Source: Bacillus sp. SA1-12 (lineage in GTDB: Bacteria; Bacillota; Bacilli; Bacillales; Bacillaceae). From it: DNA of 64,000 bases. Position numbers and translations under genes: made by a program. Under the pieces are notes generated by a model. The model was not told where the DNA came from. It made no database searches and saw only the letters and a program-made list of their open reading frames with translations. Below are positions 27,597 to 36,676 of this stretch, piece by piece (the stretch's first letter is position 1; each line of letters opens with the position of its first letter). The stretch is taken from the NCBI RefSeq assembly GCF_000981385.1, contig NZ_LATZ01000003.1:144780-208779 (forward strand). The letters are read 5' to 3'.

Positions 27597-28805
27597 TTAA
27601 TGAAATAAAATGTTATTTAGTTCTGTTGTTTGGTATATAGTTCCATAGCTATGCGTTTTGTGTTGATCAATGGAACGAATGGAAACAGAACCATTACCAT
27701 TATCAAAGGATGTTAAATGTTTATTTTCAAAACTTTGATTAAAACCTTCTTGTTTAAGAATCAAGTTATATAACATAAATGGAGAAGAAGGAAATACACC
27801 TTTTCCCAAGAGTAATGTATAAGGTGTATCTGCATCTTTCATCCCAAGTAAGATAGCTTCCATTTCTGTAGCTCCAGGTAACTCGATAAATTTCACTCTT
27901 GGGTCTTCAATATGCTGCAATACATTTATGGCTTTCCTATCTATACTTCTGTCTACAATGATAAGTTTATAATTACTAAAGGATTGCTCAAACAGCTCTT
28001 CTAATTTCGCAATTGTTTTTTCCGAACCATCTTGAACTGGATAGATTACCGTAAGCTTGAAAGGTATGTTTCTTCGATTCCGTGCTTCAAGTCTTGCTAG
28101 GTTAAATGCATATCTCCATCTTCTATGTTGAGCTTTTGAATTTCGTAATTGTGCTGAAACACTTAATGGAGAATTTGTGCGATATTCCATTAAAGCTTCA
28201 GGAATATAAACGATTTCGCAATGCTCTGTAAGCCGGAGCCAATATTCGTAATCTTCAACTGGTTCCATTTTGTAACCGTCGATCATTGCGGCGATTTGTT
28301 TTTTATACATGAACGAGACACCGATAAAGCATACATCGAGCAAATTTTCCTTAGGTTGGTCTTGATATTTATAAAATTCCTCTAATTGAGGTTCTTTTAA
28401 AAATTCACCTTTCGCATCAATATGCCTGAAGCTGCTATATGATAATCCGACATTGTCCGGAGTTGTTTCGAGAGCTTTTCTCAGTTTTTCTAGATAGGTA
28501 TCATAGTAGATATTATCGCTGGAGACCCATGTTAAATAGTTCACTTCATCTACTTCCATTAAATAATCAAATCCAGTATTCAATGCTTTTGCAACACCCT
28601 GATTTTTTTCTTTCAAAATAAAATGGACTCGCGGATCTCCCTTTATGATTTTATGAATAACGTCATTGGTTTCTTGGGGTGCACCATCTGAAACGATGAC
28701 GAAATAAAAATGTTTATAACTCTGTTCAAGGACCGATCGCAACGCCATTTCAAGGTAGACAGGATCCTGTTTATATACCGGCATGACAACGCCCACGTCA
28801 CGCAT
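27597..28805 (-). CDS. Family 2 glycosyltransferase, tandem copy A
   Basis: A 402-aa protein with an N-terminal GT2 domain (DVGVVMPVYKQDP; FYFVIVSDGAPQE; VAKALNTGFDYL; TWVSSDN with the DxD-like SDN) and a C-terminal part about 265-402 that looks like a second truncated GT-A domain (FKLTVIYPVQDGSEKTI; YKLIIVDRS). Nearly all residues match the neighbouring copy at 28989. I start at 28805 (MRDVGVV) after AAGGAGG, giving the same length as that copy; a start at 28838 is not supported. Confidence 0.9.
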   Translation of the reverse strand: MRDVGVVMPVYKQDPVYLEMALRSVLEQSYKHFYFVIVSDGAPQETNDVIHKIIKGDPRVHFILKEKNQGVAKALNTGFDYLMEVDEVNYLTWVSSDNIYYDTYLEKLRKALETTPDNVGLSYSSFRHIDAKGEFLKEPQLEEFYKYQDQPKENLLDVCFIGVSFMYKKQIAAMIDGYKMEPVEDYEYWLRLTEHCEIVYIPEALMEYRTNSPLSVSAQLRNSKAQHRRWRYAFNLARLEARNRRNIPFKLTVIYPVQDGSEKTIAKLEELFEQSFSNYKLIIVDRSIDRKAINVLQHIEDPRVKFIELPGATEMEAILLGMKDADTPYTLLLGKGVFPSSPFMLYNLILKQEGFNQSFENKHLTSFDNGNGSVSIRSIDQHKTHSYGTIYQTTELNNILFH

Positions 28806-28843
28806 TCTATTCCTCCTTATTGATTGATTCTTTCTCATTAGAT

Positions 28844-28982
28844 TTATTCAGCTGATTGCTTTTTGGTACGATAAAAATGAAAAATATCCCGCAATGATGT
28901 CTCAAGGGGAATCACTTGCTTCCTACCTAATTCAAGATTTTTGAGGATAAATGATAACTGGTTGTTCCAACTGGTTATTTAC
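28844..28982 (-). pseudogene. Remnant of the 3' end of the neighbouring SDR gene
   Basis: Minus-strand translation gives VNNQLEQPVIIYPQK, then after a frameshift near 28939 LELGRKQVIPLETSLRDIFH and a few more residues to a TAA. This matches the last 48 residues of the SDR at 30243 (VNNRMEQPVLISTQK; IELGWKQLIPIHTSLRDIL). It abuts the stop of the 28989 gene. It is the scar of a tandem duplication that carried the SDR 3' end together with the glycosyltransferase gene. Confidence 0.9.
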
Positions 28983-28988
28983 GTTTAC

Positions 28989-30197
28989 TCAATGATCTAA
29001 AATTTTTTCTAGTTCCTCCGTTAGATAAAGGGTCCCGTAATTAGGTATTTTTTGTTGATGGATAGAATAAATAGAAACAACACCTTTACCACTATCAAAT
29101 GATGTTATATATCTATTCTCTATACTTTGATTTAATTGTTGTTGATTAAGAATCATGTTATATAACACAAATGGAGAGGATGGAAATACACCTTTTCCCA
29201 AGATTAATGTATAAGGTGTATCAGCATCATTAATCCCAAGTAAGATAGCTTCCATTTCAGTAGCACCAGGTAATTCGATAAATTTCACCCTTGGGTCTTC
29301 AATATGCTGCAAGACATTTATAGCCTCCCTATCTATACTTCTATCAATAATGATAAGTTTATAATTACTAAATGTTTGCTCAAACAGCTCTTCTAATTTT
29401 ACAATCGTTTTTTCAGAACCTTCCTCAACTGGATAAATGACTGTTAGCTTAAAAGGTATATTTCTTCGATTTCGTGCTTCAAATCTTGCAAGATTAAACG
29501 CATATCTCCATCTTCGGTGTTGGGATTTTGAATTTCTAAGCTGTACTGAAACACTTAATGGTGAATTTGTACGATATTCCATTAACATTTCAGGAATATA
29601 TAAGATTTCGCAATGGTCTGTCATTCGAAGCCAATATTCATAGTCTTCAACTGGTTCCATTTTGTATCCGTCAATCATGGCTGCAAAATGTTTTTTATAC
29701 ATGAAAGAGACACCGATAAAGCATACATCAAGCAAATTTTCTTTCGGTTGGTTTTGGTATTTATAAAATTCCCCTAATTGAGGGTCTTTTAAATAATCAC
29801 CTTTTGCATCAATATACTTGAAACTGCTATACGATAATCCCACATTGTCCGGAGCTGTTTCGAGTGCATTTCTTAGTTTTTCTAGATAGGTATCATAGTA
29901 GATATTATCGCTGGAGACCCATGTTAAATAATTCACTTCTTCTATTTCCATTAAATAATCAAATCCGATATTCAATGCTTTTGCAACACCTTGATTTTTT
30001 TCTTTTAAAATAAAATGTATTCGCGGATCCCCATTTGTGACATTGTGAATAACATCATTTGCTTCTTGAGGTGCACCATCTGAAACAATGACAAAATAAA
30101 AGTGTTTATAACTCTGTTCAAGGACCGATCGCAGCGCCATTTCAAGGTAGAGAGGATTCTGTTTATATACCGGCATGACAACGCCCACGTCACGCAT
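28989..30197 (-). CDS. Family 2 glycosyltransferase, tandem copy B
   Basis: A 402-aa paralogue of the 27597 gene with the same two-part plan: GT2 domain with DVGVVMPVYKQNP, VSDGAPQEAND, KALNIGFDYL and TWVSSDN, and a C-terminal GT-A-like half (YKLIIIDRSIDR). Divergence from copy A is spread thinly across the protein, a little higher in the last 60 residues. AAAAAAGGAGG precedes the ATG. It lies 45 bp after the SDR gene, so it is part of the sugar operon. Confidence 0.9.
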   Translation of the reverse strand: MRDVGVVMPVYKQNPLYLEMALRSVLEQSYKHFYFVIVSDGAPQEANDVIHNVTNGDPRIHFILKEKNQGVAKALNIGFDYLMEIEEVNYLTWVSSDNIYYDTYLEKLRNALETAPDNVGLSYSSFKYIDAKGDYLKDPQLGEFYKYQNQPKENLLDVCFIGVSFMYKKHFAAMIDGYKMEPVEDYEYWLRMTDHCEILYIPEMLMEYRTNSPLSVSVQLRNSKSQHRRWRYAFNLARFEARNRRNIPFKLTVIYPVEEGSEKTIVKLEELFEQTFSNYKLIIIDRSIDREAINVLQHIEDPRVKFIELPGATEMEAILLGINDADTPYTLILGKGVFPSSPFVLYNMILNQQQLNQSIENRYITSFDSGKGVVSIYSIHQQKIPNYGTLYLTEELEKILDH

Positions 30198-30242
30198 TCT
30201 ATACCTCCTTTTTTATTGATTCTTCATCATTACCTTTTATAG

Positions 30243-31160
30243 CTATTTTTTAATCATGGATTGGTTTTTGTTACGATAAAAAGTAAGAATATCCCGCAAA
30301 GATGTATGAATAGGAATCAATTGCTTCCAGCCTAATTCTATGAGTTTTTGAGTGGAAATGAGAACTGGTTGTTCCATCCGATTATTCACTTGAGTGTTTA
30401 CCTTAAAATCAACCGAGGTTAAGGCTTTGTATCCAACTATGATTTCATCTAAAGACCGGCTTTTTCCTGACGAAATGTCATAAATTTCGCCTGAACTTCC
30501 TTTATTTAATAGGATCTCATAGGCATTTACTGCATCTCTCACGTCAATAAAGTCACGTTGTGCATATGGATTATAGACTTCAAGAACCTTTTCTCCAGCA
30601 TTTTCCTCCATTTCGACTATTCTTTGCGCGAAGATTGAACAAACCCCGGCTGAAAAACCGGGTCCTATTAAATTAGAAGGCTTCGCAATGACAATATGCA
30701 TCTTATATAAAGCAGCCCACGATTGGGCAATTAAAATTTGCAGGGTTTTGCTTAAGCTATAGGGATGTGTTAGAGTAGATAGATTGTTTGGATCAAATTG
30801 AAGAGCGGAACCAACAACAACAATTTTGCAAGCAGGATTTTCTTGACGTAAAGCCTCCAGCAGGTAGGCGGTAGACATGATATTTGCTTCCATTGAAGAA
30901 ATGGGATCACTCCATGACTTCCCTACATGGTTTTGTCCGGCCAAATGCAGAACATATTCAGGCTTTATTTTTTGTATTAGCTTGATAACATCTTCTTTCC
31001 TCGTAAGATCACAATGTTCAACCGTTATGGCTTTTGTGTCAAAAGAGCCACTTCTTGAAACGGCTATAACATGATAACCTGCTTTTAAGAAATGGCTGCA
31101 AGCATGTTGACCAGTAAAGCCGCTTGCTCCGGTAATTAAAATGGCAGGCTGCTGATTCAT
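30243..31160 (-). CDS. NAD(P)-dependent sugar-nucleotide SDR (epimerase/reductase)
   Basis: A 305-aa extended SDR: ITGASGFTGQHACSHFL nucleotide loop, YVLHLAGQNHVG, active-site HPYSLSKTLQ (YxxxK), KPSNLIGPGFSAG and YAQRDFIDVRDAVNAYEILL. Such features fit GDP-6-deoxy-D-mannose reductase-like or other NDP-sugar epimerase enzymes; the substrate is not fixed by sequence. It overlaps the RmlD-like gene by 4 nt (ATGA) and is followed by the duplicated glycosyltransferases. Confidence 0.85.
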   Translation of the reverse strand: MNQQPAILITGASGFTGQHACSHFLKAGYHVIAVSRSGSFDTKAITVEHCDLTRKEDVIKLIQKIKPEYVLHLAGQNHVGKSWSDPISSMEANIMSTAYLLEALRQENPACKIVVVGSALQFDPNNLSTLTHPYSLSKTLQILIAQSWAALYKMHIVIAKPSNLIGPGFSAGVCSIFAQRIVEMEENAGEKVLEVYNPYAQRDFIDVRDAVNAYEILLNKGSSGEIYDISSGKSRSLDEIIVGYKALTSVDFKVNTQVNNRMEQPVLISTQKLIELGWKQLIPIHTSLRDILTFYRNKNQSMIKK

Positions 31161-31984
31161 TGGCCTCGCATCCAGCTATGCAATTCTTTAATCATTTCTT
31201 CATATGAAGGAAGTTGGTAGTGAAAATCTGTTCGGGTGCTTTTGATTGTCCGGTCGAGGACGATTTTATCATCTGGAGTAATGATCACGTCATCCTTTTT
31301 AAACACTTTTTGAATTAATTTTAACAATGAATATTTTGAAATTTTTTCTTCTGCACCAAGATTGTAAAGACCAGTTACGTTATGCTCGATCATCGCATCG
31401 ATTGCTTTTGCCAGCTCCAGGGTGGTAACCCCATTCCATAACACCTTTTGATAGCCTTTAATTTCACCTGTTTGGTTCATAAACCATAAAAACAGGCCAA
31501 TTCCGTCTTCTTTCAGCTCCGGCCCGATGATCGAAGTCCGAATGGTTAAATGCTTATCACTGATAATTTCTCCCCAGCGCTTTGACTGGGCGTATATAGA
31601 GGTTCCATCAGGATTGTCAAATTCAGTGTAATCGCCTTTTGTTCCCGAAAAAACACAGTCCGTACTAATGTGAATAAGCTTCCCGTTACGACGTTCAACT
31701 AATTTAACCAATTGATGGGGCAATAAGCTATTGACCTGAAACGCAAGAACAGGATGATTGGTTGCCGCTTCATTTAAAATGCCGATACCATTAATAATGA
31801 TATCGGGATTGATCAACTCAATGATGTCCTCCAATTTTTTAATATCCGTAACATCCAGATAGAGTGAATCTTTATCATTTTGGTCCCTTGATGTATAGAA
31901 GACATCGTGCTGTCCCTTCTGTTTAAAGTAATCCACTATGACATGTCCTGCCATCCCTTTTCCACCAAGGATCAATAATTTCAT
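31157..31984 (-). CDS. RmlD-like NDP-4-keto-sugar reductase
   Basis: A 275-aa SDR like dTDP-4-dehydrorhamnose reductase: LILGGKGMAGHVIVDYF, ISTDCVFSGTKGDYTE, SIYAQSKRWGE (YxxxK) and IGPELKEDGIGLFLW. In its setting, between a UDP-GlcNAc 4,6-dehydratase and a 2-epimerase gene, it should reduce the 4-keto intermediate (like WbvR or FnlB/CapF), giving a UDP-N-acetyl-6-deoxy-L-hexosamine. It lacks the C-terminal cupin domain of CapF/FnlB. Coupled by 4-nt overlaps to both neighbours. Confidence 0.87.
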   Translation of the reverse strand: MKLLILGGKGMAGHVIVDYFKQKGQHDVFYTSRDQNDKDSLYLDVTDIKKLEDIIELINPDIIINGIGILNEAATNHPVLAFQVNSLLPHQLVKLVERRNGKLIHISTDCVFSGTKGDYTEFDNPDGTSIYAQSKRWGEIISDKHLTIRTSIIGPELKEDGIGLFLWFMNQTGEIKGYQKVLWNGVTTLELAKAIDAMIEHNVTGLYNLGAEEKISKYSLLKLIQKVFKKDDVIITPDDKIVLDRTIKSTRTDFHYQLPSYEEMIKELHSWMRGQ

Positions 31985-32970
31985 TTAATAAACCCACCTT
32001 TCAACAACATATCTTTAATCTCAGCTTGGGTCATAAGTCCAGTACCAGAGTGATAGCTTTGTAAATTAGCAGGTTTATAATCAGCATACTGTTCCTTGAT
32101 TCCATCGATATGAATGGAAGGAAGAATCACGAAATATTCTTCATCATAGGCAATCGTGGTCTTACTTTCATATTCTGATAGAAGCAACTCATCAATTTTC
32201 TCACCTGGGCGTACCCCAAGGATTTCAATCTCAACATTCTCCTTCTTAGATGCATCAATTAATACCTGGGCAAGGTCCACAATTTTACATGCAGGCATTT
32301 TCATAACAAAAATTTCTCCGCCAACACTTTCAAAGGTTGCTTTAAAGACGAGTTTAATCGCATCCTGTACGGTTAAGAAGAAACGAGTCATATTTAGGTC
32401 AGTGATGCCGACTTTTTGTTTTTCCTGTATTTGTTTTTTAAAGACATGGATGACACTCCCGTTTGTCCCTAACACATTTCCCCCGCGTATACAGACGAAT
32501 CTTGTTTTAGTATTTAAGGTGTTTGCATGGATAATAAGTCTTTCTCCCATCGCTTTTGATAAGCCATAAAAATTTGATGGATTAGAGGCTTTATCTGTTG
32601 AAATATAAACAACTCGATGAACCTCACAGGCAATGGCCGCATCAATCACATTTTGTGTACCAATTACGTTTGTTTTTAATGCTTCAATCGGCTGGTCCTC
32701 ACAAACCGGGACATGCTTTAATGCTGCTAAATGGAAGACATAATCCACATTGTGACATGCTTCAATTAAGGCATCCTTTTCCTTAATATCGCCAATGATA
32801 AATTTCAATTTTGGGTTACTATCAAACTCTTGTTTCATCGTAAATTGAGCAGATTCATTTCTTGAAAAAATACGGATCTCCTTTGGATTATGCGTTAATA
32901 GCTGGGAAATCAATTCATGTCCCCATGATCCTGTGCCTCCAGTAACTAAAACGATTTGATTATTAAACAA
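31981..32970 (-). CDS. UDP-GlcNAc 4,6-dehydratase (5-epimerase), CapE/FnlA/WbjB type
   Basis: A 329-aa short polysaccharide-biosynthesis SDR. It has VLVTGGTGSWGHELISQLL, DYVFHLAALKHVPVCEDQP, the STDKASNPSNFYGLSKAMGE active site and FFLTVQDAIKLV. Family members remove water from UDP-GlcNAc, often with C5 inversion. Together with the next two genes it forms the three-step set for UDP-N-acetyl-L-fucosamine, -rhamnosamine or -quinovosamine. PseB-type (non-epimerising to L) chemistry is less likely because no PseC-type aminotransferase is near. TTG start after GGAGGT. Confidence 0.9.
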   Translation of the reverse strand: MFNNQIVLVTGGTGSWGHELISQLLTHNPKEIRIFSRNESAQFTMKQEFDSNPKLKFIIGDIKEKDALIEACHNVDYVFHLAALKHVPVCEDQPIEALKTNVIGTQNVIDAAIACEVHRVVYISTDKASNPSNFYGLSKAMGERLIIHANTLNTKTRFVCIRGGNVLGTNGSVIHVFKKQIQEKQKVGITDLNMTRFFLTVQDAIKLVFKATFESVGGEIFVMKMPACKIVDLAQVLIDASKKENVEIEILGVRPGEKIDELLLSEYESKTTIAYDEEYFVILPSIHIDGIKEQYADYKPANLQSYHSGTGLMTQAEIKDMLLKGGFIK

Positions 32971-34054
32971 ATTCCATACCTCCTAGTAATATTTTCATCA
33001 CTTTATCTGAAACATTTGGGTGATCATATCCTTCCGGCAAAGACCATGTTTTTGGTTGGTTTACCATAACGTTTACGCAATTTGCAATTTGGGAAGCGTT
33101 GATTCCCGATAACATATTGCTGCCACAGGCAATGGTTTCCGGCCGTTCGGTCGTTTTTCGTATCGTGATCGTTGGGACGTGAAATAAACAGCATTCCTCT
33201 TGAACGGTTCCGCTATCTGTTAATACGCAATAAGCATTTTTTTCCAATTTTACAAAGTCGAAGAATCCAAAGGGTTCATGAAATTCTACTAATGAATGAA
33301 CCTTAAAATCCTGAATACGATCAATTCGGGATTTTGTACGGGGATGAATGCTGCATATAATTCTCTTTTTATAGGATTCTGCTACTAGATTTAAGCCTTT
33401 GAAAATTTCAAGTAAGCGATCTTCGTGATCGACATTTTCCGCACGATGTGTTGTGACTAAAAAGTAATCATCTTTTTTAAGGTTCAAGCTTGTGAGAATG
33501 TTGCTGCCTTCAATCTCAGTATAATAATGCTGTAAAACCTCATTAATCGGATTGCCCGAGATAAAAATCCGATTTCGCGGAAAACCCTCTTTCACTAAGT
33601 TTTCTTTGCTTTGAGGTGTATAAGGAAGATTAATACTAGAGATCGCATCAATCACACGGCGATTTTTCTCTTCTGGAACTTCCAGATCGAAGCAGCGATT
33701 TCCAGCTTCCATATGCACTACTGGGATTCCCATCCGTTCGGCTAAAATGGCACTTAAGCCGCTGTTTGTATCACCTAATACTAGAACTCTATCAGGTTTT
33801 TCTTTTAAAAAAATGGTTTCTAGACTTTTATACATGCCCGATAACTGCTCCCCAAGAGATTGCTGCTGATTGGACAAGATATAATCAGGTTTTCGAACTT
33901 CTAATTGTTCAAAAAAGATATCACTTAATGAAGAAGTGAAATTTTGCCCCGTAAAGACCAAACTATGTTTTTCTGCATACATGTCGAGTTTTTTTATCGT
34001 AAGGCTCAAGCGGATAATTTCCGGCCTGGTACCTAAGATTGTTATTACTTTCAT
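32963..34054 (-). CDS. UDP-GlcNAc 2-epimerase-type enzyme (WecB/FnlC/WbvD)
   Basis: A GT-B-fold non-hydrolysing 2-epimerase of about 363 aa. Motifs: ITILGTRPEIIRL, LVLGDTNSGLSAILAER, HMEAGNRCFD, PEEKNRRVIDAIS, TTHRAENVDHEDRL and LTDSGTVQEECCLFHVPTITIR. In this operon it more likely acts on the UDP-6-deoxy-L-hexosamine made by the next two enzymes than on UDP-GlcNAc itself. I choose ATG at 34054 after AGAGGG. It is first of a chain of seven minus-strand genes down to 26795. Confidence 0.9.
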   Translation of the reverse strand: MKVITILGTRPEIIRLSLTIKKLDMYAEKHSLVFTGQNFTSSLSDIFFEQLEVRKPDYILSNQQQSLGEQLSGMYKSLETIFLKEKPDRVLVLGDTNSGLSAILAERMGIPVVHMEAGNRCFDLEVPEEKNRRVIDAISSINLPYTPQSKENLVKEGFPRNRIFISGNPINEVLQHYYTEIEGSNILTSLNLKKDDYFLVTTHRAENVDHEDRLLEIFKGLNLVAESYKKRIICSIHPRTKSRIDRIQDFKVHSLVEFHEPFGFFDFVKLEKNAYCVLTDSGTVQEECCLFHVPTITIRKTTERPETIACGSNMLSGINASQIANCVNVMVNQPKTWSLPEGYDHPNVSDKVMKILLGGMEFV

Positions 34055-34113
34055 AGTGTGCCCTCTCATATCCTTAATTTTATTTTTTTGTTCCTATTAG
34101 ACGCTTTCTCTTA

Positions 34114-34122
34114 TAGATTATG
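34114..34122 (-). promoter_or_regulatory. SigK-like -10 before the sugar-nucleotide operon
   Basis: The minus strand reads CATAATCTA, a full match to CATANNNTA, about 60 bp before the 2-epimerase start. The -35 position has AG or GC rather than AC. The rest of 34123-34320 shows no gene. Confidence 0.4.
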
Positions 34123-34320
34123 CAGTCAGTCATATAATGCTATAGGCAACTCTATTAACTTTTTGTTTCAAATGGTTAGTTTGAAAACTTTAACATGAAG
34201 AACAATCAAGGAATGTAAGGTCATTCATACAAACTTGTAAACGATAGGCTAACAGTAATTCGGGTTGCATGAGGGCGGCATATAAAATACCATGATGATC
34301 TTAAATAAAAGAGTGATAAC

Positions 34321-35829
34321 ATGACCTTGTACGGAATGATGACAGTTTGTATCGTATGTCTATTGGTTTTCGCATTAGTAGCAGATAAATTTGAAACAGA
34401 TCTTGTGATGTTTACTGCGTTAGTCTTATTGATGGTTTCTGGTATTTTAAGTCCTGAAGAAGCGTTAATAGGCTTTGCAAATGAGGCAACGGTAACAGTA
34501 GGGGCTTTATTTATTGTGATTTATTCCATTAAAAACACCTATTATATAAAAAAATTACCTGAATATATGATTGGTTATGAGAAAAGACCGCAAAAAGCAA
34601 TTTTTAAGCTAATGCTTCCAGCAGCATGTATTTCAATGTTTATGAATAATACACCCCTAGTTGTGATTCTGACTCCCCTTGTGAGGAAATGGGCCAAAAA
34701 AATAGGATTGCCAGAGACAAAGCTGCTCATTCCTTTGTTATACGCCGTAATCTTAGGGGGAATGTGTACGCTGATTGGAACCTCTACGAACATTGTTATT
34801 AGCGGTTTGTTAATGGATAGAACTGGAACAGGATTTAGCATGTTTGAGCTCGGTCTAATCGGCATTCCATGTGCGATTCTAGGTATTCTATATATGACGT
34901 TTATTGGCAGCAGCATGCTGCCTAATCATCTTGCAAAAGATTTTTTAGAGGAAAAGAACGACAGTGAATGTCTGGTACAAGCGAATATTGCTTCAACTTG
35001 TCCGCTGATAGGAAAAACAATAAAAGAGGTAGGATTACTTTGGTTAAAACAGAGTTATTTTATAACCATAATAAGAAGTGGAAAGAGCATTTTTCCGATC
35101 TCTAGCAGGCAGACGTTACAAGAAGGTGATTTTCTACTATTAAAAGGAGATCATGAAACGATTGGCGGATTAAAGAGCATTCAAGGCCTTACTCTAGAAG
35201 TTGAATCAGAATATAAATCCTCTTATTCACACGAAGCTGATAAAAAGTCTATTTTCTTGATCAGCATTTTCATAATGATGATTGTATCTGTTGGTTTAGG
35301 ATGGTTAAAAATGATTACAGCTGTTTGTATAACTGTCGTTATTCTTTTATTTTCAAAATCAATATCGATTGAAGAAGCCAGGAATTCAATAGAATGGAAG
35401 CTGCTTATTATGATCGGATCATCCTTTGGCATCGCCAAAGCTTTGGAAAAAACAGGGGTAGCTTCAGCAATGGCCGAATGGATAACAAGTCATGTGATGA
35501 ACTATGGACCTATTGTTATTCTTTCCGTCATCTTTTTCTTAACCTGGATGACGACAGAACTCTTATCAAATAACGCGGCTGCAACGATGATTTTTCCCAT
35601 TGCCTATTCCGTAGCAGAGCAGATGGCATTAGATCCCACTCCCTTTGCGATCACCATTGCCATTGCTGCATCGACAAGTTTTGCCACTCCGATCGGCTAT
35701 CAATCAAATATGATCGTTTATGGAACGGGAGGATATTCATTTAGCGACTTTATGAAGGTTGGGATTCCGCTTGGTTTGATTGTAATGATTGTTTCCGTGT
35801 TGTTGATTCCTTATTTTTGGCCGTTTTAG
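34321..35829 (+). CDS. SLC13/DASS-type anion permease with TrkA-C domain
   Basis: A membrane carrier of 502 aa. The two halves each hold several helices; SMFMNNTPLVVILTPL and LSNNAAATMIFPIAY are the paired SNT/NNT signatures of the divalent anion:sodium symporter family. A TrkA-C (RCK-C) domain lies between them (about 210-295; LVQANIASTCPLIGKTIKE to GDFLLLKGDHETI). Close relatives with two such domains are annotated as sulfate or dicarboxylate carriers; here only one is present. Sulfate is an attractive substrate given the nearby sulfotransferase, but this is not shown by sequence. Confidence 0.82.
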   Translation: MTLYGMMTVCIVCLLVFALVADKFETDLVMFTALVLLMVSGILSPEEALIGFANEATVTVGALFIVIYSIKNTYYIKKLPEYMIGYEKRPQKAIFKLMLPAACISMFMNNTPLVVILTPLVRKWAKKIGLPETKLLIPLLYAVILGGMCTLIGTSTNIVISGLLMDRTGTGFSMFELGLIGIPCAILGILYMTFIGSSMLPNHLAKDFLEEKNDSECLVQANIASTCPLIGKTIKEVGLLWLKQSYFITIIRSGKSIFPISSRQTLQEGDFLLLKGDHETIGGLKSIQGLTLEVESEYKSSYSHEADKKSIFLISIFIMMIVSVGLGWLKMITAVCITVVILLFSKSISIEEARNSIEWKLLIMIGSSFGIAKALEKTGVASAMAEWITSHVMNYGPIVILSVIFFLTWMTTELLSNNAAATMIFPIAYSVAEQMALDPTPFAITIAIAASTSFATPIGYQSNMIVYGTGGYSFSDFMKVGIPLGLIVMIVSVLLIPYFWPF

Positions 35830-36076
35830 TGAAGGAATTTGATGACGGAAAAACTTGCACTAGTGATTAGAGAGTTTTATTACTTTATCCTTTAGGAAGA
35901 TACTGCTAACTTTGCCTTCCTTTAGTGCTAAAAAGTGAATTTCTTTTGTTGGATTTTCATTTTTTAGTACAAAAGGGGGGAATACCTATGTTTAAAAGGT
36001 GCAATCGCCCTTACATAATACCTCTTATTGAATATATATATTGTGAGTTTATATTAAATAATAGGAGGATGAAATT

Positions 36077-36463
36077 ATGGGTTGTTGTGGTAAAAGAAAA
36101 GGCCATTCCCATATGAGTACAAGTATGGAAGTAGGTGAGATGTCAGATATGTTAAGTATATTAAGATCAAAACGTAAGAAGAAGCATCACAAAAAGAAAA
36201 AGGATAATGGTAATGGGGTAGTATGTGATGGTTGTGCGTGTACCTTCTTAGTAGGTAGAGAAGAGGAAGTATTTAATCTCCTCCTTGAAGGAAATGATAA
36301 TTTCCTAAATTTGGCAGGTAATGGTGGGAATCGTACTGACTTTGAGTTTCAAGGATTTGAGGATTGTTGTGCAATCTTTACTTTCGAAAGCACAGGTCAA
36401 ACTGAAGAAACTTTTGTGGTAGATTGTCGTTGTATTTGTGCACTTGTACCTGTAAATGATTAG
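36077..36463 (+). CDS. Cys-rich coat-like protein, short copy
   Basis: A 128-aa protein: Lys/His-rich leader (RSKRKKKHHKKKKD) and a C-terminal domain of about 75 aa starting GVVCDGCACTFLVGREEEVF and ending CCAIFTF...VDCRCICALVPV. The domain is almost identical to that in the 36677 product. The spacing of CCA and of VDxxCxCA recalls DCCATL and [11 protein letters not shown] of CotY/CotZ/ExsY, so it may be a reduced relative. AGGAGG precedes the ATG. Context between glycan genes and cotV supports a coat role. Confidence 0.78.
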   Translation: MGCCGKRKGHSHMSTSMEVGEMSDMLSILRSKRKKKHHKKKKDNGNGVVCDGCACTFLVGREEEVFNLLLEGNDNFLNLAGNGGNRTDFEFQGFEDCCAIFTFESTGQTEETFVVDCRCICALVPVND

Positions 36464-36528
36464 ATTTAACTAAGTTTTAATGAATTTATGTTTATTAATA
36501 TACTAATTACTTCATATCCTGTTAGATG

Positions 36529-36561
36529 AGTGAATCCTGTATTTAAGGGGATTCACTTTTT
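36529..36561 (+). terminator. Terminator after the short Cys-rich gene
   Basis: AGTGAATCC pairs with GGATTCACT, followed by TTTTT. Confidence 0.75.
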
Positions 36562-36676
36562 AAAATTCTAGATTATTAACTATTTTACAAAAAAAGAAAC
36601 TAATGCCCTAGCAATCTAGCTTTTATTGAATATAAATATAGGGCAAAATAAATTATTTAAATAGGAGGATAAAAGA

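Noticed and set aside
35925..36116. 63-codon plus-strand frame before the 36077 gene
   Set aside because: Overlaps the well-supported 36077 gene in another frame and has no recognisable content.
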